From contig JAMPFB010000001.1 in NCBI GenBank assembly GCA_023664735.1, positions 386,101 through 450,100 of the forward strand: a DNA stretch of 64,000 nucleotides. Direction: 5' to 3'. The position numbers and the translations under genes are program-made. The notes below the pieces were generated by a model that saw only the letters and a list, made by a program, of their open reading frames with translations, searched no databases and had not been told where the DNA came from. This document shows, one piece after another, positions 8,474 through 17,293 of the stretch; the stretch's first letter is position 1, and each line of letters opens with the position of its first letter. This DNA comes from Robinsoniella sp. GTDB lineage: Bacteria; Bacillota; Clostridia; Lachnospirales; Lachnospiraceae.

Positions 8474-8503
8474 GTGCAAGAAAAGAGAAGAATAAGCTAT
8501 AAT
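8474..8503 (+). promoter_or_regulatory. Promoter of the Bce-type regulator operon, with TTGTAACA upstream
   Basis: -10 TATAAT (8498-8503) with an 18-base spacer to GTGCAA (8474-8479). A TAACATTTTTGTAACATA stretch at 8445-8462 resembles the TGTTACA/TGTAACA pair found before the ABC genes. Transcription from here would include the whole family A palindrome in the 5' leader of the regulator message. Confidence 0.5.
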
Positions 8504-8522
8504 AGTTCCTATAAGCCGGGGA

Positions 8523-8760
8523 AATCCATTTCCAATCAGTGGCTCTCTTTCAGGGCATCCGGCACCGGGACGGGCTTTCCATGGAGAATCATTTCTTCGT
8601 CGCCACGCTCTCGCTCTATAAAAACGCAGCAGTGCTAAGCTCGAAAATACCTCGCTAAGCGCTGGCGTTTTTATAAGGGCTCCTTAAGAAATGATTCTCC
8701 ATGGAAAGCCCGTCCCGGTGGCGAATGCCCTGAAAGAGAGCCACTGATTGAAAATGGATT
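8523..8760. repeat. Family A long palindrome, copy 1 (238 bp)
   Basis: About 74 bases of the left arm (from AATCCATTTCCAATCAG to ATCATTTCTT) pair with the right arm (8685-8760) with about three mismatches. The centre holds CACGCTCTCGCTCT and an inner stem (ATAAAAACGC with GCGTTTTTAT) enclosing CTAAGC...GCTAAG. The central part is shared with 37226-37373, but the arms are not, although each pair is self-complementary. It lies between a mapped -10 box and the response-regulator start, so it should be transcribed as a giant hairpin. Confidence 0.85.
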
Positions 8761-8796
8761 GCCGTAACCGTAACTTTAAGCATAGGAAGTGATAAT

Positions 8797-9468
8797 ATGA
8801 AGTTATTTGTTGTGGAAGATGATAGAGTGCTTGCAAGAGAGCTTATATTATTGTGTGAAAGGTGGGGGTTTTCGGCAAAGGCGCCGTCTGACTTTTCTAA
8901 AATTAATGAGGAATGTAAAGAGTATGCACCTGCGCTTGTATTAATGGATATTAACCTGCCCTATTATGATGGGTTTTACTGGTGTGAGAAAATCAGGGAA
9001 AGCTCTACGGTGCCGATTTTGTTTTTGTCTAGCAGGGATCAGAACGGGGATAAGGTCATGGCAATGGCTTCCGGCGGGGATGATTATATGGAAAAGCCTT
9101 TTGACTCGGAGCTTTTATTGGTAAAAATCCGTTCCATGTTAAGAAGAACCTATGAATATAAATCTCAGGACAGGGATTATATAGGGGAGGACATGTATTA
9201 TGACAATGGAAAGGGTATATTTATATCGGGTAAGAAGTCAGCAGAGCTGACGAAATCAGAAGGAAAAATTATGACGGCATTGTTAGGACAAAGAGGCAGT
9301 GTGGTAAGCAGGGAGAAACTGATGCAGCATTTATGGAATACGGATGAGTTTGTTACGGATGCCTCGCTGACGGTTCTTATTTCAAGGCTTCGGGCAAAGC
9401 TTTCCGGCGTCTGCGACGGCGAAGATGTGATACGGACCAAAAAGGGAATGGGGTATTATATCAAATGA
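8797..9468 (+). CDS. OmpR-family response regulator (BceR-like)
   Basis: A 223-residue response regulator. Receiver residues: acidic pair E7-D8-D9, phosphoacceptor Asp51 in LVLMDINLP, and Lys100 in DDYMEKPF. The C-terminal winged helix ends RTKKGMGYYIK. It is preceded by AGGAAGTGAT and followed, with a 4-base ATGA overlap, by its kinase. Two genes later comes a Bce-type ABC exporter. In this family the pair detects bacitracin-like or lantibiotic peptides through the ABC permease and activates the ABC operon. The likely target is the TGTTACA/TGTAACA repeat at 10480-10510. Confidence 0.88.
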   Translation: MKLFVVEDDRVLARELILLCERWGFSAKAPSDFSKINEECKEYAPALVLMDINLPYYDGFYWCEKIRESSTVPILFLSSRDQNGDKVMAMASGGDDYMEKPFDSELLLVKIRSMLRRTYEYKSQDRDYIGEDMYYDNGKGIFISGKKSAELTKSEGKIMTALLGQRGSVVSREKLMQHLWNTDEFVTDASLTVLISRLRAKLSGVCDGEDVIRTKKGMGYYIK

Positions 9469-10463
9469 TGGATTATATAAAGGAAAGAAGGGCAGTGCTT
9501 TTTTGGCAGGCGGGATTTTTGGCATTTATCAATGTTTATTTCGGGTATATTTGCGGAACCAATGTGTATGTGATGGATTTGCTTTATTTTGATTTGCTTT
9601 GTTTGCTGGCAGCAGGCTTTTGGGCGAAAAATGATTATGACAAATGGAAAAGGTTAGGAAAAGTCATAGAGGGAGAAGAACTGGAAGCAGAAAGGGAGCG
9701 AAAGGAGCTGATGGGAAATCAGCTTTTTGCTTTTTTTGAAAGAAGCTGGCAGAAGAAAGAAGAGGAGATAGCTGCCCTGCAGGATGAAATAAGGGAGCAG
9801 ACGGACTATATGACTAAATGGGTTCATGAAACCAAGCTTCCCTTGTCTGCTTTAAAGCTTATGAATGAAAGGAATCCGGACAGCAAGCTGAAAGAAGAAA
9901 TGCAGGAGCAGTTAGAGCGGCTTGGACAGCTTTTAAACAGAATCGTCATGAATGGAAAATTAAGCAGTCCTCAATACGACACGAAATTTGAAAAGCTTAT
10001 GCTCAAGGATGTGGTAAAAGAGTCCATGAAAAATTACTCCTATTTTCTTATTAAGGAGCATTTCCGGATTGAAATGGAGCTTAAGGGGCTTTTTGTATAT
10101 AGTGATAGAAGATGGCTGGTATATCTGCTGGATCAGTTGATTGGAAATTCCATAAAATATAAAAAGGAAGAGCCGGCATTGCTTTTTGGCGGGAAAAAAT
10201 TGTCGCAGGAAGAAACGCTTTTCTGGATAGAGGACAAGGGCATTGGCATAGACCGGGAAGAAATTCCTTACATCTTTGATAAGGGCTATGTAGGAAGTAA
10301 TTTAAGAAAAGGGGACTATCGCTCTACGGGAATGGGGCTTTACTTTGTTAAGAAAATTGCCAGCTTTTTAAATATTGACCTTCGGGTGGAATCCAAAAGA
10401 GGGGAAGGAACCCGATTTGAACTTTATTTCCACGGCAATACAGATTACTTTCTTATGGATTGA
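9465..10463 (+). CDS. Intramembrane-sensing histidine kinase (BceS-like)
   Basis: 332 residues. Two N-terminal membrane helices (about 12-30 and 36-53) with almost no loop between them mark an intramembrane-sensing kinase, which cannot bind its ligand directly and relies on the ABC permease. The phosphoacceptor is His121 in the atypical H-box WVHETKLPLSAL. ATPase boxes follow: N box LIGNSIKYK, G1 EDKGIGID, G2 TGMGLYFV. The start overlaps the regulator's stop (ATGA), showing translational coupling. Confidence 0.88.
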   Translation: MMDYIKERRAVLFWQAGFLAFINVYFGYICGTNVYVMDLLYFDLLCLLAAGFWAKNDYDKWKRLGKVIEGEELEAERERKELMGNQLFAFFERSWQKKEEEIAALQDEIREQTDYMTKWVHETKLPLSALKLMNERNPDSKLKEEMQEQLERLGQLLNRIVMNGKLSSPQYDTKFEKLMLKDVVKESMKNYSYFLIKEHFRIEMELKGLFVYSDRRWLVYLLDQLIGNSIKYKKEEPALLFGGKKLSQEETLFWIEDKGIGIDREEIPYIFDKGYVGSNLRKGDYRSTGMGLYFVKKIASFLNIDLRVESKRGEGTRFELYFHGNTDYFLMD

Positions 10464-10479
10464 GAAAAACCTTGCATTT

Positions 10480-10512
10480 TTGTTACATAAAAAAAGAGAC
10501 TGTAACATAGAT
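10480..10512 (+). promoter_or_regulatory. Inverted repeat TGTTACA-N13-TGTAACA before the ABC genes
   Basis: TGTTACA and TGTAACA are exact reverse complements separated by 13 bases, in the 113-base gap between the kinase and the ABC operon. TTTGTAACAAG recurs at about 10547. Similar sequence lies at 8445-8462 before the regulator gene. This is the expected position and form for the binding site of a BceR-type regulator. Confidence 0.5.
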
Positions 10513-10576
10513 GTAAGGATTTTTTACGGAGTTTCTGCTAAGCTTTTTTGTAACAAGGTAAGCAAGGAGGAGCTAT

Positions 10577-11332
10577 ATGAAAAAAATAGTAGAAGTAAAA
10601 GATTTGGTAAAAGGCTTTGGCAGGCGGGAATATGAAACTGCTGTATTAAAGGGAATCAGTCTGGATATTTATGAAAAGGACTTTATTGCCGTCATGGGTC
10701 CCAGCGGCGCCGGCAAGTCCACATTGTTGAATATGCTTTCCACATTGGATAAGCCTACAAGGGGACAGATTTTTTTAGATGGAAAGGATGTGACAAGGGC
10801 GGACAACAAGCTGTTATCCATTTTGAGAAGGGATAAAATAGGATTTATCTTTCAGGAATACAACCTGCTTGACAACATGACCCTGCAGGATAACATTGCC
10901 CTTCCTCTTTCCCTAAATGGGGAAAAAAGCCGGGTGATTTTGGAAAAAGTGGAGCGCATGGCAGAGCTGTTTCAGTTAAAGCCTCATTTGAAAAAATACC
11001 CCTACCAGTTATCCGGAGGACAGAAGCAGAGAGGAGCCAGTGCAAGGGCATTGATTACACAGCCGGAGATTATTTTTGCGGATGAGCCTACCGGAGCCCT
11101 TGACTCCAAGTCCAGTAAGGACTTGCTAACCAGTCTCAAGCTGGCAAATGAGGAAGAAAATGCCACGATTCTCATGGTGACTCATGATGCCTATACAGCA
11201 AGCTATGCAAAGCAGGTCTACATGCTGGTGGATGGACAGATTCAAAGCAGGTTGAACTCTAAAGGCGACAGAAAGTTTTTTTATGATGAAATCCTGCAGC
11301 TTTTGGCTTCCATGGGAGGTGACAGGGAATGA
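10577..11332 (+). CDS. Bce-type ABC transporter ATP-binding protein
   Basis: 251 residues with all ABC ATPase motifs: Walker A GPSGAGKS (41-48), Q-loop FQEYNLLD, signature LSGGQ (145-149), Walker B IIFADE (165-170) and the H-loop MVTHD. It belongs to the MacB/LolD-like group that pairs with a 10-helix FtsX-type permease; that permease follows with a 4-base overlap (ATGA). AAGGAGGAG precedes the ATG. Role: energises removal or release of antimicrobial peptide-target complexes. Confidence 0.92.
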   Translation: MKKIVEVKDLVKGFGRREYETAVLKGISLDIYEKDFIAVMGPSGAGKSTLLNMLSTLDKPTRGQIFLDGKDVTRADNKLLSILRRDKIGFIFQEYNLLDNMTLQDNIALPLSLNGEKSRVILEKVERMAELFQLKPHLKKYPYQLSGGQKQRGASARALITQPEIIFADEPTGALDSKSSKDLLTSLKLANEEENATILMVTHDAYTASYAKQVYMLVDGQIQSRLNSKGDRKFFYDEILQLLASMGGDRE

Positions 11333-13227
11333 GTTTATTTGGTCTTGCATGTTCAAACTTTAAAAGAAGCATAAAGGAATATGCTTCCCTGATTATATCC
11401 CTTGCATTTTCCGTTTTCATCTTTTTTAATTTTCAAAGCGTAGTGTTTTCCGATTCCATGGATGTGCTGGAAAATTTCAACAAGGATTATATTGATATGA
11501 TTACGCAGGCGGCGTCCTTTGTTTTCGGAGTATTTCTGCTTTTCTTTATCTGGTATGCCACAAATGTTTTTTTAGCCCAGAGAAAAAGAGAAATCGGAAT
11601 CTATACCTTTATGGGGTTGGATAATACAAGAATTGGAAAGATGTATGCCATGGAAGCAGCGCTTATAGGGCTGTTTTCGCTGGGAGCAGGACTGGCCACT
11701 GGTATTATGTTTTCAAAGCTATTCCAAATGCTGTTATTGAGGATTTCAGATATCAGCGTGGACATTCGCTTTTCCTTTTCTCTTCCACCGTTTTTTATTA
11801 CATCGATTGTGTTTGGTATTATTTATGGAATTATGATTATAAAAGGCTATGTTTCCATTGTAAGAAGCAGCGTGTTAAATATGCTGTCTGAGGCAAAAAA
11901 ACAGGAGATAAAAAAGGAGAATATTTTCCTTACACTGGTTAAAGTGATTTTGGGGCTTGCCGTACTTGTGACAGGGTATGTGTTTGCAATAAAAACAGGA
12001 GGGCTGTATTCGCTGGAATATGGACTTTTGGCGGTTATACTGGTAGTGGTGGGAACCTATCTGTTATATGGCGGAGCCATTCCTTTTTTCATAGGAAGGC
12101 TTACAGAAAACAAAAAATTTCTATATGAAAAGGAAAGAAACCTATGGGTCAATAATCTGGCATACCGGATTCGGAGAAATTACCGCACTTATGGGATGGT
12201 TACTGTTTTAATGATTTGTTCCGTAACAGTTCTGGCAACTTCTATAGCATTGAAGCAAAGATATGAAAAGCTAGTGCATTTTGATGAGTATTATTCTTAT
12301 CAGATTACGGCTATGCACAGGCTGGATAAAAGACAGATTGAAAAGGGAATTTCTGAGAAAAATCAAGTGCTTTATGGGAATGAAATAGCTCTGACTATGC
12401 TGGATTCAACTGTATTTCATGAGGAGAGGGGAAATTATGGAATTGTTCCCTGTTCGGTTATTAAGGAAGCAGCAAAGCAGGCAAATCTGGATTTTACTTA
12501 TGGGGATATGGAAGAGAATGAGGCGGTTTATCTTTCCCATGTATATTTGATGAGCTTTTTGGAGTTTGATCCAAATACCATGATGGAAATAGGAGAGGAT
12601 AGCTACCATGTTCTGGCACAGGATGAAACGGCATATCTTGGCAGGCTGCAGACAGTCATGGATATTTATGTAGTCAGTGACGCAGCTTATGAAAAACTGG
12701 CTCCTCTTGGTCTGGAATGTTTTATTTATAGTTTTAAGATTGCGGATTCGGAAAATGCGGAAGCTTCCAGACCGTATCTGGATACTCTGGTGGAAATGGA
12801 CAATGGAAATTATACGGTAGGATACAATATGATTTTGCCAAATCGTGGTGAGACCGCATGGATTCCTGTTATGTATTCCCTTTGCGTGTTCATGTTCGTA
12901 ACGCTGATTCTGGCAGCAGGAAGCATTATCTTTATCAAGCTCAATAACGATGCCTACGAAGATACAGAGCGTTACAAAATCCTGCAGAAGCTGGGCATAT
13001 CGGAAGAGGTGTTAAAAAGAGCCATGAAGCATGAAATAAGATTTACTTATTATTGTCCGTTTGTGTTGATGGCAGTCACCTCTTATTTTTCTGTTCGGGC
13101 TCTTGGAAATGTGATGAAAACAGAATTGATTATGGTAAATGTATACAGCGCAGTAGCTATTATTATACTGTTTTCTGCCATTTATATGGTGTCCGTAAGG
13201 GCTTTTCAAAAAAAGGTATTAAGGTAG
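11329..13227 (+). CDS. Bce-type ABC transporter permease
   Basis: 632 residues, the usual length of BceB permeases. Hydrophobic helices fill residues 1-300, followed by a large hydrophilic extracellular domain (about 310-500) and three C-terminal helices. The large domain between helices 7 and 8 is the defining peptide-sensing part of this family. The segment FLAQRKREIGIYTFMGLD is the FtsX-type cytosolic coupling region. It overlaps the ATPase gene by 4 bases. Downstream lies a strong terminator at 13269. Confidence 0.92.
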   Translation: MSLFGLACSNFKRSIKEYASLIISLAFSVFIFFNFQSVVFSDSMDVLENFNKDYIDMITQAASFVFGVFLLFFIWYATNVFLAQRKREIGIYTFMGLDNTRIGKMYAMEAALIGLFSLGAGLATGIMFSKLFQMLLLRISDISVDIRFSFSLPPFFITSIVFGIIYGIMIIKGYVSIVRSSVLNMLSEAKKQEIKKENIFLTLVKVILGLAVLVTGYVFAIKTGGLYSLEYGLLAVILVVVGTYLLYGGAIPFFIGRLTENKKFLYEKERNLWVNNLAYRIRRNYRTYGMVTVLMICSVTVLATSIALKQRYEKLVHFDEYYSYQITAMHRLDKRQIEKGISEKNQVLYGNEIALTMLDSTVFHEERGNYGIVPCSVIKEAAKQANLDFTYGDMEENEAVYLSHVYLMSFLEFDPNTMMEIGEDSYHVLAQDETAYLGRLQTVMDIYVVSDAAYEKLAPLGLECFIYSFKIADSENAEASRPYLDTLVEMDNGNYTVGYNMILPNRGETAWIPVMYSLCVFMFVTLILAAGSIIFIKLNNDAYEDTERYKILQKLGISEEVLKRAMKHEIRFTYYCPFVLMAVTSYFSVRALGNVMKTELIMVNVYSAVAIIILFSAIYMVSVRAFQKKVLR

Positions 13228-13268
13228 CTAACTTTTTTCCCTGTTTGTGCCGATAATAAAAGCGTCAG

Positions 13269-13320
13269 GAAGACATTTAAAATCAATGGAGTGATTACGT
13301 GGATTTTAAATGTCTTTTTT
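13269..13320 (+). terminator. Rho-independent terminator after the Bce operon
   Basis: AAGACATTTAAAATC pairs with GATTTTAAATGTCTT around an 18-base loop, followed by six T. Confidence 0.85.
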
Positions 13321-13426
13321 GTTTGAATTAGCCATGGATTCAGATGTTTTTTAGAATCCAGAAAGGAAACCATTTAGTCTGCCTTGGGAGAGTTGGATAT
13401 TTACTAAGAAATCGGAGGAAAAAAAC

Positions 13427-13945
13427 ATGAAGCTTTCAGGAATTTCATATGCAGCACAAAATAAAAGCGAGACAATTTATCAAAATGGAGGAAAAACGAA
13501 TGGACAGAAGGCGTTTAAAAATTGCCTGAATGAAACCATGTCATCTAAAGTAACAGGAGAAGAGCCGGCAAAGCCCTATGAGACCATGTCAAAATTTGAG
13601 GATAGGCTTACCGGGAAAAAACGGGCACCCTATTCTTATTTGGCGGATGATTCCGGCATGATTGAGTATAAGGGTGTGGTTTTCCTTTGTGATGATGAGC
13701 ATAATACGATTAGTCTGGGGGATGTGACTAGCGACCCAAAGAAAGTGCTTACTATCCCACTGTCAGGAGGAGGCTGCCTAAAGGTAAATCTGGACAATAT
13801 TGAAGATTTGGCAAAGGCAATTGATATGTTCTGCCCGGAGGATATCAATCGGATATTAAGGGCATTGTCCCAGCATGGCAAGGCACAGAAGGCTTTGCAG
13901 GAAATTGAAGAGGAAAAGGATGTTTTTTCTAAGGTTTTGACTTGA
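13427..13945 (+). CDS. Hypothetical protein, 172 residues
   Basis: I do not recognise this protein. CGGAGGAAAAAAAC precedes the ATG, so translation looks efficient. The N-terminal 55 residues are polar and low in hydrophobics (KLSGISYAAQNKSETIYQNG), probably disordered. Residues 65-150 look like a small folded domain with DDSGMIEYKGVVFLCDDEHN and PLSGGGCLKVNLDNIEDL. The C-terminus is a charged helix (QEIEEEKDVFSKVL). No signal or membrane segment is visible. It ends 8 bases before the remnant ATPase at 13953. Confidence 0.65.
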   Translation: MKLSGISYAAQNKSETIYQNGGKTNGQKAFKNCLNETMSSKVTGEEPAKPYETMSKFEDRLTGKKRAPYSYLADDSGMIEYKGVVFLCDDEHNTISLGDVTSDPKKVLTIPLSGGGCLKVNLDNIEDLAKAIDMFCPEDINRILRALSQHGKAQKALQEIEEEKDVFSKVLT

Positions 13946-13952
13946 TTTATTA

Positions 13953-14564
13953 TTGAACATTCTTTCTTCTGCAATTGGTTCTCTCACCAATCCGAATAAG
14001 CTGAAAAATACGTTTAAGAGTGCGGGCAATTCCAAGATTACTGCCACTACCATCACAAAGTACATTGAGTATCTGGAAGATGCATTTTTAGTGGAATCGG
14101 CCAAGAGATATGATATTAAGGGCAAGTCTTATATAGGAACACCGCTGAAATATTATTTTATGGATATGGGACTTCGTAATGCACGAATTAACTTTCGTCA
14201 GATGGAAGTAACACATTCTATGGAAAACGTTATATACAATGAGCTGCGTATGCGTGGCTACAGTGTGGATGTGGGCAATTTGACAATTGTTGATAACAGC
14301 AAAGCTGCAAAGGCGGTAAAGAAGCAATTGGAGGTGGACTTCCTATGCCGTAAAGGGTCGAAGAAGTATTATATCCAATCTGCATATCTTCTTGAAACCG
14401 AAGAAAAGGCAGAACAGGAGTTGCGGCCACTTTTGAAGATTCAGGATTCTTTTAAGAAAATCGTGATTACTTCCAATACACCAAAGCCCTTCTATAATGA
14501 GGATGGGATATTGATAATGAGTATGTATGATTTCCTGTTAAATGCAGAATCTTTGGAGATATAG
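13953..14564 (+). pseudogene. C-terminal fragment of an AAA-ATPase with DUF4143 domain
   Basis: The translation matches only the second half of the AAA_14/DUF4143 ATPase family: SSAIGSLTNP, YIEYLEDAF, KYYFMDMGLRN, NFRQMEVTHSMEN, YNELRMRGYSVDVG, EVDF and DSFKKIVI. The N-terminal ATPase part with Walker A and B is absent, and the open frame starts at a TTG with no good ribosome binding site, right against the preceding gene. I read this as a gene beheaded by deletion or by recombination with the neighbour. Confidence 0.8.
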
Positions 14565-14716
14565 GTTTGAGACATATTTTTGTAACAATGTACCAAAAAT
14601 TCTTTAGAAAAATATTGCTGACTGATACTGTAAATTACAATTTTGCATACAGGGTTTTTTGTGCTATACTAAATGCCACAGCATAAAATCATAAGTGTAA
14701 GGAAGGAGTATTGTAT

Positions 14717-16255
14717 TTGAAAAGAGAAAATCCCTTTACAGAAAAGGTGCTTGAGTCCATTACAGCGGTCATCCCCATAACCGCCATTGTTCTAATCTTA
14801 AGTATTACCATTGCGCCCCTGACTCCGGGGACGCTTGTTTTATTTTTATTTGGCGCCCTGCTACTGATATTCGGCATGGGGTTTTTTACCCTTGGGGTGG
14901 ATATGTCCATGATTCCCATGGGGGAAGGAATCGGCATCAAAATGAGCAAAGCAAAAAAAATTCTGATTCCTTTAAGCGTATGTCTGGTCTTAGGCATACT
15001 GATTACGGTAGCGGAACCGGATTTGCAGGTTCTGGCACAGCAGGTCAGTTCCATTCCAAATCTGGTTTTGATTCTAACAGTGGCGTCAGGGGTAGGCCTT
15101 TTCTTGGTAATTGCAGAACTGCGTATGCTCTTGAAGATTCCCCTATCCTGTACTCTTGTATTTTTTTATTTCATTATTTTCATTTTATCTATTTTTGCAC
15201 CAAATGATTTTATTCCGGTTTCCTTTGATTCAGGAGGGGTGACTACAGGTCCCATTACAGTGCCCTTTATTATGGCGCTTGGAATTGGTATGGCTTCTGT
15301 ACGAAGCGATAAAAATTCCAACAGTGACAGCTTTGGACTTATTGCCCTTTGCAGCATCGGTCCTGTTTTATCGGTTCTGATTTTAAGTATCTGCTACAGG
15401 CCGGAGGATGCTTTTTATGAGTCGGCATCCCTGCCGGAGCTGGTTACTACGAAAGATGGAGCGGTGCAGTTTGCAAAGGCGCTTCCTATTTATGCAAAGG
15501 AAGTGGCAGTTGCCATCATACCAATAGCGCTGTTGTTTTTAGGCTTTCAATTGCTCTTTAAAAGATTCCATCACAGGCAGATGATGAAAATTGTAGCAGG
15601 GCTTGTTTATACATATATAGGACTTGTCCTGTTCCTTACCGGAGTGAATGTAGGCTTCATGCCTGCAGGACAGTTTATCGGCGCTTCCATTGCGGGAGGC
15701 AGCCACAAATGGCTGCTGGTGCCCATTGGGGCTTTGATTGGATATTATATTGTAAAGGCTGAGCCGGCGGTAGCAGTGCTTACCAAACAGGTAGAGGAAA
15801 TCTCCAACGGTTCCATTACAAGAAGCTCCATTCAGCTTAGCTTATCAGCCGGCATTGCCTTGTCGGTAGGGCTTGCCATGGTACGGATTTTAACGGGAAT
15901 CAATATTATGTGGTTTCTGATTCCGGGATATTTCATTTCTCTGGTCATGACGTTTTTTGTTCCACAAATCTTTACCGGCATCGCCTTTGACTCTGGCGGA
16001 GTGGCAAGCGGCCCCATGACGGCAACCTTTTTGCTGCCTTTGGCAATGGGAGCCTGTGAAGCTCTTGGAGGCAACATTCTAACGGATGCCTTTGGTATCG
16101 TTGCCATGGTTGCCATGACACCTCTTTGCACCATCCAATTGCTGGGATTAAGCGTAAATGTAAAGAAGCATTTGGAGAAGAAGAGGCTTGTCCAGATACA
16201 GCCGGAGGATATAGAAGATACCATTGTATTTTTTGACGGAAAGGAAGGTGCATGA
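14717..16255 (+). CDS. DUF1538 family multi-pass membrane protein
   Basis: About 512 residues with two tandem DUF1538 units, each carrying an SFDSGG/AFDSGG motif (VSFDSGGVTTGPITVPF and IAFDSGGVASGPMTATF) and around six helices. Start choice: GGAAGGAG (14701-14708) is 2 bases from TTG 14711 but 8 bases from TTG 14717, so I prefer 14717. The family is uncharacterised; the repeated Asp-Ser-Gly-Gly within membrane segments suggests a transporter with an ion or substrate site. A PII-like protein follows at once (1 base between stop and start), which suggests PII-type control of transport. Confidence 0.88.
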   Translation: MKRENPFTEKVLESITAVIPITAIVLILSITIAPLTPGTLVLFLFGALLLIFGMGFFTLGVDMSMIPMGEGIGIKMSKAKKILIPLSVCLVLGILITVAEPDLQVLAQQVSSIPNLVLILTVASGVGLFLVIAELRMLLKIPLSCTLVFFYFIIFILSIFAPNDFIPVSFDSGGVTTGPITVPFIMALGIGMASVRSDKNSNSDSFGLIALCSIGPVLSVLILSICYRPEDAFYESASLPELVTTKDGAVQFAKALPIYAKEVAVAIIPIALLFLGFQLLFKRFHHRQMMKIVAGLVYTYIGLVLFLTGVNVGFMPAGQFIGASIAGGSHKWLLVPIGALIGYYIVKAEPAVAVLTKQVEEISNGSITRSSIQLSLSAGIALSVGLAMVRILTGINIMWFLIPGYFISLVMTFFVPQIFTGIAFDSGGVASGPMTATFLLPLAMGACEALGGNILTDAFGIVAMVAMTPLCTIQLLGLSVNVKKHLEKKRLVQIQPEDIEDTIVFFDGKEGA

Positions 16256-16256
16256 C

Positions 16257-16940
16257 ATGACTGATAAAAAAGAAGGCATAAAGCTGATTGCAGCCATTGT
16301 GGAAAGAGGGCAGGGAAAAGGATTTGTAAAGCTTTGCAGAAAAAACGGCATAAGCTGCCACTATCAATGTTCCGGTCATGGAACCGCTTCTTCGGAGCTT
16401 TTAGACGTGTTGGGAGTGGGAACTGCGGAACGGGATATTTTATTGAGCCTTGCCGCAGATACAAATGCGGATAACTTTTTTTATAAGCTAAAGGAAGGGG
16501 AAGGGTTTTACAGCCAGATACCCTTAAAAGGAATTATATTCCAAATGCCTTTAACGGGGCTGAATAACATCCTTGCAACAATATTAATCAATCAAAAACA
16601 GGGAGAATACCTAACAGGAGGAAATAAAATGGAAGCAAAAGCACATAGTCTCATACTTGTAGTAGTAAATCAGGGACATTCCGATGATGTAATGGACACT
16701 GCAAGAGGTGCAGGGGCAAGAGGAGGCACCATTATCCGCTCAAGGTTTGCGGGAGAACAGGATTTGGGACAGTTTTACGGGATTACCCTCCAGTCAGAAA
16801 AGGAAATCATCGCCATTGTAGCTTCTGAGGATAACCGGAATGCCATTATGGAAATGATCAATATGAAGCATGGCTTAAAGACAGAGGCAGGCGGGGTAAT
16901 ATGCTCCTTGGGGATTGAGCAGATTGCCAGAGTGGGATAG
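16257..16940 (+). CDS. Double PII-like (GlnB-fold) protein
   Basis: 227 residues made of two PII-like halves, about 5-105 and 128-227. Both show the pattern of an opening strand, a helix and a glycine-rich T-loop region (KNGISCHYQCSGHGTASSELL in the first; ARGAGARGGTIIRSRFAG in the second) and a later strand (IAIVASEDNR). PII proteins form trimers and bind ATP/ADP and metabolites to control transporters and enzymes. I use ATG 16257, one base after the DUF1538 stop, rather than the upstream in-frame start at 16224. The pairing resembles GlnK with AmtB, but the transporter family is different. Confidence 0.85.
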   Translation: MTDKKEGIKLIAAIVERGQGKGFVKLCRKNGISCHYQCSGHGTASSELLDVLGVGTAERDILLSLAADTNADNFFYKLKEGEGFYSQIPLKGIIFQMPLTGLNNILATILINQKQGEYLTGGNKMEAKAHSLILVVVNQGHSDDVMDTARGAGARGGTIIRSRFAGEQDLGQFYGITLQSEKEIIAIVASEDNRNAIMEMINMKHGLKTEAGGVICSLGIEQIARVG

Positions 16941-16999
16941 TTTTCCCTGCTTTTCCCAAGACAACCCCATAAAAAGGAAAAGAGAACCGATTCCCCGAA

Positions 17000-17110
17000 T
17001 CAGTCCTCCACATCCTGATCTGCTGCAACCGCAGAAACAACGGAAGCAACAACCGCAACGACTACTGCAATGATAATCACCAATAACCCGCCGGCTAATA
17101 AAATGAACAT
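17000..17110 (-). CDS. 36-residue single-helix membrane peptide
   Basis: A short gene in an otherwise empty gap. Read leftwards from ATG 17110, it gives MFILLAGGLLVIIIAVV, a valine/alanine-rich stretch, then the acidic tail AADQDVED and a stop. AGGAAAGGAT lies 5 bases before the ATG, and the peptide has the classic shape of a small membrane protein: one helix and a charged end. It points away from the PII-like gene. Function unknown; it could be a regulator of a membrane complex. Confidence 0.6.
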   Translation of the reverse strand: MFILLAGGLLVIIIAVVVAVVASVVSAVAADQDVED

Positions 17111-17293
17111 ACTATCATCCTTTCCTGTTTCTGAAATGATTATAGCATGTTTTATAAAAAATGGAAATAATTTATTATCATAAAATCCATTTTTCCTCCC
17201 ATACTAATCATAAAGTCCAAATGGGCTTTGAAGCATTTGGATGAAATATTTAAATGAAAATAAATGAATCACTATGGGAAGGGAGAAGGAAAT

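Noticed and set aside
8523..8760. Family A palindrome as an ordinary terminator
   Set aside because: No T run after the stem, far longer than any terminator, and it lies between a promoter and its gene.
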